Shown here piece by piece: positions 32,916 to 39,979 of a stretch of 51,851 bases of DNA. Both the position numbers and the translations under genes were made by a program. The DNA is from Nanobdellota archaeon (GTDB lineage: Archaea > Nanobdellota > Nanobdellia > Parvarchaeales > Parvarchaeaceae): assembly GCA_021836125.1 (NCBI GenBank), contig JAKBJF010000004.1:1-51851 (forward strand), read 5' to 3'. Every line of letters starts with the position of its first letter. Within the stretch, counting starts at the first letter, position 1. Under the pieces are notes generated by a model. The model was not told the origin of the DNA and did no database searches. It saw only the letters and a program-made list of their open reading frames with translations.

Positions 32916-35900
32916 ATGTCTATGATTTTATATAAGAACAATAGATCACAGTCCGCCCTGGAGTACATGATGACTTACGGCTGGGCCATCCTAATAATAG
33001 TCATAGTAGCCCTGATCCTCTACACGATGGGCATATTCAGTCCATCCTCCTCAAGTCAGCCGTTCACCTATCTGGGAAGCACGGAAGTACCAATAACAAA
33101 CGTAGCAGCAAACTCGACCTTCATGCAGGTAACATTATCAAACCAATATGGCTTCACGATCCACCTTGTAAACGTAACTATCTCAGTGGATGGAAGCACA
33201 TATACTGCAGTATGTACAAAAGCAGATATCGTCCCAGTAGAATCGGTAAAATGCAACATATCGTCGTCAGGGATACCATTCCAGAACAGCAACGGTCAGA
33301 TATCCGGCAGGGATGCGGTGACCTTCAGTTCGACCGGAGTATCCTCAGGCACGTTGAAAGCCACAGGCACGTTCACCACACAGGAGACGACCTTACAGTT
33401 CGGAAAGATGACCACTTTCACCGCTTTAGCTCTCCCGCCGGGAATAACCTGGGCAGTCACCTATGCGAACACCACCATGTCCTCTTCATCCGACGTAATC
33501 AGTTTCCCGAGCAGTGCTATCGGCAACTTCTCCTTCAACGTGTCATCTCCGCAGTATACCCTTGACGGTCAGTGCGGAAAGACGCTCTCTCCTTCGCCTC
33601 TCACAGGTCATGTATCAGTCGGCAAATCCAGGAACATAACCTTCTCAGACGTCTGCAACTCCACATTCGTCGAGCACGGTCTCCCTATAGGTCATACATG
33701 GAACGTAACCTACAACGGAGTCACCAAACAGGAAAAGACGTTTGGTTATCTTTTTACTGTAAATGATAGTTCAATTAACAGCGCCCAAGCGTATATATTC
33801 AATCTCACACTGAGTGCCTATCCAAACGGCGGCAAAGAAGCTTACAACTTCTCTATTCCTCAAAATGGAATAACGATCTCTGCACCAACTCCCAATGGAA
33901 AGTACATATTACTTTCTTCTCCCAGTTATGAAAATCTATCTTTATTGAACATCACTTCTAATTTAGTAGTAGCACATAAAAAATTGACATACAGCATTTA
34001 TAGTATTGTTTTCACCAACAACTCAAAGTATGCGTATCTCGGAACCAGTGCCAGCTATATAATTTTTTTCAATCTCACATCATTTTCAATAATAAAGAAC
34101 ATAAGCTCTGGCAGTTCTCCCCAGATGGTTGTACTGTCGCCTGATGGAAAATATGTATATGCAAGTTCTGAAGGCTCAAATAACATAACAATAATAAACA
34201 CTTCATCCAATACAAACATCGCTAACGTAAGCCTCAGCAAGAGCAGTTATGTGTATGGCGTTACTTTGAATCCAAATGGCACTATACTGTATGCTCTTGA
34301 CTTTTACAATGGTTATGAAAATTTGACAACTCTAAACGCTACCGCACCATATAATATAGAACACAATTATGTACACTTTCTTCCGCAGAATTATTACACT
34401 CAAGGTTTTATCGAATCCAATTATATTTCTTCACCAGATCAGTTCTTTACATCTTCTAATGGAAGTTACATTTACGTCGCCGCAAATTGGGAAGGAGGTG
34501 GAGGTTGCTGCGCAGCGAATTTCTACAAGATATCTACATCCAGTTATACTCAATTAGGAGGCACTGGCATACAAGATATAGGCGAGGGTGCAGTTCTTCC
34601 TTCTTATAAAATTGCATATTTCGGATATGGCAGTTCTCAATCGGCGTCAGGTTTAGCAGTATTAAATCTTACCAACCCTTCATGGCAGATAAATTTAGTG
34701 ACACCTTTCGTACCAAGAGCAGTTTCATTTATGAACCAGTCTTTCATTAAATTCACTACGTCTTCTGCTTCATACACATATTCGATACCGACTCTCGTCA
34801 ACAGCACTGCAGGATGTTCTACTATATGGACTCCTTCCGTTTCTTCCGGCAATCTTCAAGCAGGTTATTCTACTTTAGTTAACTTTGTGAAGTCAAATAA
34901 CTGCACGACTACAGTGTTCACAGAGTCCGGTCTTCCCGTAAGTACGGAGTGGACAGCAACGTACAACGGGCTTAGGAAGAGTTCCAACACAAATGCCATA
35001 TCTTTCCAGACTGGTCTTGGAAGCTTGTCATTCTCCGTTAACGCCTCTTCAATCGTAAATATTTCACAGCCATTGTGCAATTCCACTTATGTCCCGACTC
35101 CTTCTTCCGGATCAAATACAGCCGGCTCTCCCCTTTCTGTCTCTTTCTCTTTGACAACAGTATCATGTACTACTACATTCGTCGAGCACGGTCTCCCTGT
35201 AGGTCACACGTGGAACGTGACATACGACGGAGTAACAAAGCAGGAGAAGGCAGTCAATCTTTTGCTATTGCCAAACGATACTTCTTTTAATTTGGCGAAT
35301 AATTCAGTTTTCAACGTTACATCCAATACACAGGCATATAATTTTTCTATTCCACAAAAAAGCATAACATTTTCAGCGACGTCTCCTAATGGCAAGTTCG
35401 TTCTGCTAGAGGGCAATCAAAATCTATCTCTGCTAAATACTACTTCCAACAGCATAATTTCGTACAAGAAAATCCCATTCAACGTATACAGCGCAGCTTT
35501 CACCGATAACTCGAAATATGCTTATCTTGGCACAGGCAACAATTTCGTTGTTTTCTTCAACGTCACGTCGATGTCCGTGATCAAGAATATATCCGCATCA
35601 TGTACATACCTTGTGACCTTGTCGAACAACGGCAGGTATCTATACGGCAACTCTCAGTGTTCCAATAATATAACAGTTATCAACACGACATCCAACACGA
35701 ATATAAAGAACGTAAGCCTCAGTGCAGGCTCTCGTATATTCCAAGTAGCGTTGAATCCAAACGATACTAAATTGTATGTTATGTCATACAATTACAACAA
35801 CGTAATAAACCTGACAATAGTAAATGCGACGAACCCCTACAACGTAGAATTGAATGACGTCCGTCCTGCTTCTATTAGCGTATGGTATCCAACTTATGAA

Positions 35901-36350
35901 TTCCCCGGACAGTTCTGGGTATCAGATAACGGCAGTTATCTGTATCTTGTCCCATACTGGTTTGACTGTTGTTCCGCGACTTTGTATAAACTTTCAGCAT
36001 CTTCGTTTTCTATTCTTAGCCAGGCAGGCATGGACCCGCCCAGTGAAGGTTCGCACACGAATAATCAAGCATTCTTTGCCACCTATGGCATCTATAGCTT
36101 CTTCTATGATGTTAATCTCATGAATATGTATCCAGGAGTGTATAACACGAGGATGAAGACATATGCTCTCGCGCTTCTGAACCAGTCTTTCATTAAATTC
36201 ACTACGTCTTCATCTTCTTATTCTTTCTCTATAGCAACACTTTCTAATTCTTCTGGTGGTCATACGACAACGTATACGCCTTCTCCGACTTCCGGCAGTC
36301 TTCAGGCAGGATACTCGCTTCTTGTTAATTTCGTGCACTCTTATGTCTAA
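32916..36350 (+). CDS. Giant class III signal-peptide surface protein with duplicated beta-propeller
   Basis: The 1144 residues open with RSQSALEYMMTYGWAIL, a class III signal peptide (cleavage before QSALE, Glu at +5). Its first 60 residues parallel the protein at 7107. An N-terminal beta domain is followed by two copies of a large unit. Each begins with FVEHGLP[IV]GHTWNVTY (about residues 250 and 754), runs through propeller repeats with SNTNI.NVSLS and YAYLGT, and ends with QSFIKFTTSS (607 and 1089). A FTESGLP module (about 668) lies between. Predicted surface exposed and processed by the prepilin peptidase at 50960. Very rich in Ser, Thr, Asn and NxS/T sequons, hence probably glycosylated. 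Confidence 0.9.
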   Translation: MSMILYKNNRSQSALEYMMTYGWAILIIVIVALILYTMGIFSPSSSSQPFTYLGSTEVPITNVAANSTFMQVTLSNQYGFTIHLVNVTISVDGSTYTAVCTKADIVPVESVKCNISSSGIPFQNSNGQISGRDAVTFSSTGVSSGTLKATGTFTTQETTLQFGKMTTFTALALPPGITWAVTYANTTMSSSSDVISFPSSAIGNFSFNVSSPQYTLDGQCGKTLSPSPLTGHVSVGKSRNITFSDVCNSTFVEHGLPIGHTWNVTYNGVTKQEKTFGYLFTVNDSSINSAQAYIFNLTLSAYPNGGKEAYNFSIPQNGITISAPTPNGKYILLSSPSYENLSLLNITSNLVVAHKKLTYSIYSIVFTNNSKYAYLGTSASYIIFFNLTSFSIIKNISSGSSPQMVVLSPDGKYVYASSEGSNNITIINTSSNTNIANVSLSKSSYVYGVTLNPNGTILYALDFYNGYENLTTLNATAPYNIEHNYVHFLPQNYYTQGFIESNYISSPDQFFTSSNGSYIYVAANWEGGGGCCAANFYKISTSSYTQLGGTGIQDIGEGAVLPSYKIAYFGYGSSQSASGLAVLNLTNPSWQINLVTPFVPRAVSFMNQSFIKFTTSSASYTYSIPTLVNSTAGCSTIWTPSVSSGNLQAGYSTLVNFVKSNNCTTTVFTESGLPVSTEWTATYNGLRKSSNTNAISFQTGLGSLSFSVNASSIVNISQPLCNSTYVPTPSSGSNTAGSPLSVSFSLTTVSCTTTFVEHGLPVGHTWNVTYDGVTKQEKAVNLLLLPNDTSFNLANNSVFNVTSNTQAYNFSIPQKSITFSATSPNGKFVLLEGNQNLSLLNTTSNSIISYKKIPFNVYSAAFTDNSKYAYLGTGNNFVVFFNVTSMSVIKNISASCTYLVTLSNNGRYLYGNSQCSNNITVINTTSNTNIKNVSLSAGSRIFQVALNPNDTKLYVMSYNYNNVINLTIVNATNPYNVELNDVRPASISVWYPTYEFPGQFWVSDNGSYLYLVPYWFDCCSATLYKLSASSFSILSQAGMDPPSEGSHTNNQAFFATYGIYSFFYDVNLMNMYPGVYNTRMKTYALALLNQSFIKFTTSSSSYSFSIATLSNSSGGHTTTYTPSPTSGSLQAGYSLLVNFVHSYV
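33663..33686 (+). repeat. Duplicated unit start, copy 1 (FVEHGLP region)
   Basis: 24 nt identical to 35175-35198, 1512 nt (504 codons) apart and in the same frame. Similarity continues for about 60 more nt with mostly third-position changes. Confidence 0.85.
34732..34765 (+). repeat. Duplicated unit end, copy 1 (NQSFIKFTTSS region)
   Basis: 34 nt identical to 36178-36211, 1446 nt (482 codons) apart in frame, within a gene whose duplicated halves otherwise differ a great deal. Confidence 0.85.
35175..35198 (+). repeat. Duplicated unit start, copy 2
   Basis: Second copy of the 24-nt identical stretch at 33663, at the start of the second FVEHGLP module. Confidence 0.85.
36178..36211 (+). repeat. 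Duplicated unit end, copy 2
   Basis: Second copy of the 34-nt identical stretch at 34732, near the C-terminus of the protein. Confidence 0.85.
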
Positions 36351-36838
36351 TATATTTTGTAGTAATTTCTAAAATCGCTGTTGAATAATGCTAATTCTTC
36401 TTGAGAAAAAGTCAAATTAATATTTGCATAATTATCAATTATGCTTTTAATATTATCTGATTTCCCTTGCAGCCTACACAGAGTTATATGTGGACTGAAA
36501 CTCCCTTCGGGTTTTAAGCCTAATGAATTGCACAATGAGTTATACTGTTCTCTTAAATCAGTGACTACATTTGCGAATATAACGCGCGGTCTTTTTAATG
36601 AGGGAAAAACGCCCAAGCTGGAAATTTCTATCCTTAATTCTCTGATAGATATTGATTTTATTGATGATATGATATTCTCTGTGGATATCGTCGTATCACC
36701 TAAAAATAGGAACGTTATATGTAGTTTTTCCCGGTCTACAAAATTGCCGTTTAATTCTGCTTTCAGTTCTTTTTCTACTGTAGTTAATTTGTCTTTTATA
36801 CTGTCGGGAAGTTCTATTGCAACGAATAGTCTTTTCAT
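36347..36838 (-). CDS. thpR: RNA 2',3'-cyclic phosphodiesterase, 2H family
   Basis: A 163-residue 2H phosphoesterase with its two HxT motifs: HITFLFLGD (His40, Thr42) and HITLCRLQG in the C-terminal half after SPH. The N-terminus MKRLFVAIELPDSIKDKL is typical of ThpR/LigT. It opens 2',3'-cyclic phosphate ends of RNA, which is relevant in archaea to tRNA splicing products. It overlaps the upstream winged-helix gene by 4 nt and its stop overlaps the stop of the convergent surface-protein gene by 3 nt. Confidence 0.92.
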   Translation of the reverse strand: MKRLFVAIELPDSIKDKLTTVEKELKAELNGNFVDREKLHITFLFLGDTTISTENIISSIKSISIRELRIEISSLGVFPSLKRPRVIFANVVTDLREQYNSLCNSLGLKPEGSFSPHITLCRLQGKSDNIKSIIDNYANINLTFSQEELALFNSDFRNYYKIY

Positions 36839-37770
36839 TTAGCAGTTTCTACAGAATCTATCTCGCCGTCGCCGTCTATATCATATCCGCGCACTACGGT
36901 GTACCACGCAGCTTCATCATTGTAAGCTCTAAAAGTGGAATCGGCGAATCGAGTGGCGCCAAGCATAGCTGCAAGGGTTCCTGTGTTTCTTATGCCGCCT
37001 ATTATTATTAGGTCTTTGGACTTATCAAAAGGGTTATGTATCTTTTCTATAGTTCCCTCATAATCTCTGCCGTGCAACCCAGTCTTGCCTTTAAGCATCC
37101 ATCCCTCTTCCTTTACGAATTTTAGCGGTAAAAACGTGTTTACGTCTCGTGTAATAAGATTAGTCACTGGACCTCCTATGAGAATCAGGTTTTCCTTGAA
37201 CATATTTCTTCCTATTATGTCCGTGTCAAGTTTTATCGGGAATACCTTCGGCAATTCGCAGAACTGGCCTAAGTACATGCCTAAGTATATTGCAAAGTGC
37301 GTATCTCTGGATATAGCTTTGTACTCGCCGTGCGGATCCGGAGACCCTACGCATATGTATCCGTTGAATTTTCCGTCCTTTATGAATTTTCTGTAGAATT
37401 TAGCGACGTTTTCGTTGTTTATGCTCTTCTCCCTTAAGTCAAGTCTTTTCTTCTGGTCATACACTTCAAGTGCGAAAGAACTAGCAAGACTCTTGTAGTT
37501 GTTTGTAATGATGCCCTTTTTATTAGAGCTCGAGATTACTTCGATCATGCCCGTTTTTTCCAACGTTTTTATCGCGGAGTATACCTTCTTTTTGTCGAGT
37601 TTAAGCTTCTTTGCTATCTCTTCCTGCGTGGAAGGCTTTTCAATCAGGCTCTTAAGGACCAATACCGCATATTCATTTGCTACGCTTTTAAGCTGATCCA
37701 GATTCTCTAACACTTTTACATCACTCGCCAGAAAATCCTTGCCATCCGTCTTTATAATGTAAGTCTTCAT
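36835..37770 (-). CDS. Winged-helix protein with S-layer-like domain and EF-hand-type calcium loop
   Basis: The N-terminal ~100 residues contain a TrmB/ArsR-type winged helix (STQEEIAKKLKLDKKKVYSAIKTLEKTGMIEVI). The rest is an alpha/beta domain with ICVGSPDPHGEYKAIS, LILIGGPVTNLITRDVN and a second IIGGIRNTGTLAA, reminiscent of the GGP-x-N repeats of archaeal S-layer-related proteins. The C-terminus carries DIDGDGEIDSVE, a canonical calcium-binding loop. No signal peptide: it should be cytoplasmic. I choose the ATG at 37770 over the TTG at 37791 because the TATA-like AATAAATAG near 37803 puts transcription start near 37778. It may be a regulator with a ligand-binding domain. First gene of an operon with thpR. 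Confidence 0.75.
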   Translation of the reverse strand: MKTYIIKTDGKDFLASDVKVLENLDQLKSVANEYAVLVLKSLIEKPSTQEEIAKKLKLDKKKVYSAIKTLEKTGMIEVISSSNKKGIITNNYKSLASSFALEVYDQKKRLDLREKSINNENVAKFYRKFIKDGKFNGYICVGSPDPHGEYKAISRDTHFAIYLGMYLGQFCELPKVFPIKLDTDIIGRNMFKENLILIGGPVTNLITRDVNTFLPLKFVKEEGWMLKGKTGLHGRDYEGTIEKIHNPFDKSKDLIIIGGIRNTGTLAAMLGATRFADSTFRAYNDEAAWYTVVRGYDIDGDGEIDSVETAK

Positions 37771-38021
37771 ATCACTTTTATTATAGAGCAATGAATCCTA
37801 TTTATTAATATCTTTTTGGAAGCTAAAATGCATATCCATGAACTATAATAGTCTAGTCTGAAACCTTTTTTATATAAAATGGCGCCAATACGCATTATTT
37901 GGCTGTTCACGAAGAAATGGCCGTAGTTACCCTCAGACCCCAAAAAATCAAAATTAGACGAAGATACGTTTAAATACTAGTTGTATTCTAACTAACCTTG
38001 TAATATTTTCAGATTCGAAAT
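37771..38021. other. 251-nt intergenic region upstream of glmS with two TATA boxes
   Basis: There are two plus-strand TATA boxes: TTTATATAAAA at 37868-37878 and GTTTAAATAC at 37968-37977. The second fits glmS with a leader of about 20 nt. The first has no gene at the right distance except a 15-codon ORF at 37879-37926 that would start too early. It could be a second glmS promoter with a ~120-nt leader or could drive a small RNA. The minus-strand promoter of the winged-helix gene is at about 37800-37808. Confidence 0.45.
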
Positions 38022-39779
38022 ATGTGCGGAATAATAGCTTACAACGGGCAAGACAACGCCGTTCCATACCTTATGGACGGCATACGTAACCTTGAATATA
38101 GAGGCTACGATAGCTGCGGGTGCGTTCTTGATGGAAATAATAATAAACTTATAATCAAGAAAGACACAGGCAGGATAGACGAAGTAATAAAGAAGTATGA
38201 TATCGGTAAATACTCTTCTACAAGAGGCATATTTCACACAAGATGGGGCACCATAGGCGACATAACCAAGGAAAATGCCCACCCATTCGCAGACTGCATG
38301 GAGAAAATAGCGGTCGCGCACAATGGTATAATCGAAAATTGGGAGGAGCTAAAAGCCGGACTTATGGCGCATAAATTCAAGTCGGACACCGATACCGAAG
38401 TGTTGGTTCATTTTCTTGAGGAAAAACTTAAAGAGGGTTTGCCAATAGAAGATGCGGTGAAACTACTATTTTCAAAAATAAAAGGACTTTCGTCCTTCGT
38501 CATAATGGATAAGGATTCCGACGACTTGATAGCCGTGAAGAATGGTTCTCCTCTAGTGTTAGGAATATCTAAAAACGGAACGTTCGTTTCCAGCGATGTG
38601 CCATCTTTCTTAAAATACACAAATAAAGTGATTTATCTTATGGATGGAGATATGGTACGTATATCAAAGAGCGGATACGCTATAGATAATCTTCTAGACA
38701 ACAAAATGAAACACCAGGTGTCTACAGTAAATTTTTCAATAAAAGACATAGAAAAGGGCCGGCACAAGCATTTTATGATAAAGGAAATACTTGAGCAGCC
38801 TAATCTTATAAGAAAGTTCGAATCGACGGATTTTTCCAAAGTTTATGCAGCTGCAGATCTAGTTAAATCCGCGAGAACCGTGTATATATTGGGTGCCGGG
38901 ACATCCCATTACGCAGGAATGCTGGGCGCAAAGTTTTTCCTGGAGAATGGTATACAGGCTGTGCCAATACAAGGACAGGAGATACTTACTTATTTGAAAG
39001 TTATTTCCCCAAGGGACGTTTTCATAATAATATCACAGAGTGGAGAAACGGCAGATATAATAAGTGCGCTGCCTCTGATAAAAAACAACAAAAAGATAGG
39101 ACTCATAAACAATGAGAGCTCCACGATTGCACGGGAAGTCGATATATTCATAGACATAGGCGCAGGCCCCGAAAAGGCCGTTGCATCAACAAAAGCGTTC
39201 ACGTTATCCTCTCTCTACACGGCCTTTATAGCAATGGCGGCATCTGGCAGGATAAACGAGGCGTTCAAAGACTTAAGACTTCTTAATCTTAACATGTATA
39301 ATCTGCTAGTACCGTCTGTGAACAGAGCCATAGATACAGCGGCAGAAAAACTAAAGGAAATGGACGATGTCTTTTATCTTGGTAGAGATCACGACTATGT
39401 ACTGTGTATGGAAGGCGCACTAAAACTCAAAGAGATAGCCTATGTCCATGCAGAAGCCATAGACGCTGCGACATTTAAACACGGGCCATTGGCATTGATT
39501 TCAAGCGACAAATATTCGATAGCGTTGGTTTCCAATAGGTTTAGGGATGCCACAACACACAATTTAGAGGAAGTCAAGGCTAGAAAGGGCAAGATAATAG
39601 GAATATCAGACAAACCGTCAAATACCTTTGACATGTTCATAAGGATACCGGATGCGGGAATGTTTACTTTCGTGTTTCAGGCTATGGCTTTGCAGCTCCT
39701 CGCATACAAAACTTCTCTGCTTAAGGGAATAGACTGTGATCATCCAAGAAACCTAGCAAAGGCAGTTACCGTAAAATAA
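38022..39779 (+). CDS. glmS: Glutamine--fructose-6-phosphate aminotransferase (isomerizing)
   Basis: The 585 residues include an N-terminal class II amidotransferase domain with the nucleophile right after Met (MCGIIAYNG), RGYDSCG, HTRWGTIG and AHNGIIENW. Two SIS domains follow: GTSHYAGMLGAKFF, SQSGETADIISALP, and STKAFTLSSLY. The C-terminal ends with ..DCDHPRNLAKAVTVK. It makes glucosamine-6-phosphate, the entry to UDP-GlcNAc, which would supply sugar for the glycosylated surface proteins of this window. It is shorter than bacterial GlmS (~610) through small loops only. Confidence 0.96.
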   Translation: MCGIIAYNGQDNAVPYLMDGIRNLEYRGYDSCGCVLDGNNNKLIIKKDTGRIDEVIKKYDIGKYSSTRGIFHTRWGTIGDITKENAHPFADCMEKIAVAHNGIIENWEELKAGLMAHKFKSDTDTEVLVHFLEEKLKEGLPIEDAVKLLFSKIKGLSSFVIMDKDSDDLIAVKNGSPLVLGISKNGTFVSSDVPSFLKYTNKVIYLMDGDMVRISKSGYAIDNLLDNKMKHQVSTVNFSIKDIEKGRHKHFMIKEILEQPNLIRKFESTDFSKVYAAADLVKSARTVYILGAGTSHYAGMLGAKFFLENGIQAVPIQGQEILTYLKVISPRDVFIIISQSGETADIISALPLIKNNKKIGLINNESSTIAREVDIFIDIGAGPEKAVASTKAFTLSSLYTAFIAMAASGRINEAFKDLRLLNLNMYNLLVPSVNRAIDTAAEKLKEMDDVFYLGRDHDYVLCMEGALKLKEIAYVHAEAIDAATFKHGPLALISSDKYSIALVSNRFRDATTHNLEEVKARKGKIIGISDKPSNTFDMFIRIPDAGMFTFVFQAMALQLLAYKTSLLKGIDCDHPRNLAKAVTVK

Positions 39780-39866
39780 ACATTACCGCTTTAAGACTAT
39801 CTTAGACTAATATTCAGAATAATAAGGACCTATAATTTGCATACTTATAGCCTGGAACCATAACAG

Positions 39867-39876
39867 AAATAAATAC
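39867..39876 (+). promoter_or_regulatory. TATA box of tRNA-His
   Basis: AAATAAATAC centred about 29 nt before the tRNA's first base, in the 120-nt spacer after glmS. Confidence 0.5.
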
Positions 39877-39899
39877 GCAAGTTTCGTTAATTATCGTAT

Positions 39900-39971
39900 G
39901 GCCGCGATAGTTTAGTGGTAGAATAAGAGGCTGTGGCCCTTTTGACCTGGGTCCGAATCCCAGTCGCGGCC
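39900..39971 (+). tRNA. tRNA-His (anticodon GTG), G-1 encoded
   Basis: Folded by hand: acceptor GCCGCGA/TCGCGGC with an extra encoded G at position -1 (39900) opposite C73, the histidine identity pair. The D-arm has G18G19, the anticodon stem AGAGG/CCTTT holds CTGTGGC with anticodon GTG, and the T-arm is CTGGG/CCCAG with loop TCCGAAT. No intron, no encoded CCA. It ends 8 nt before the ATG of polB. Confidence 0.95.
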
Positions 39972-39979
39972 CTCTTTTG

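Noticed and set aside
32916-36350. Repeats in the surface-protein gene as a CRISPR-like array
   Set aside because: Repeat copies are few, far apart, in frame and part of a coding duplication.
37879-37926. 15-codon ORF upstream of glmS, possible leader peptide
   Set aside because: Its ATG overlaps the end of the TATA box, so it would precede transcription start; no ribosome-binding site.
37978-38021. glmS ribozyme or riboswitch in the glmS leader
   Set aside because: The leader from the proximal TATA box is only about 20 nt, and no pseudoknot core is visible; the ribozyme is a bacterial feature.
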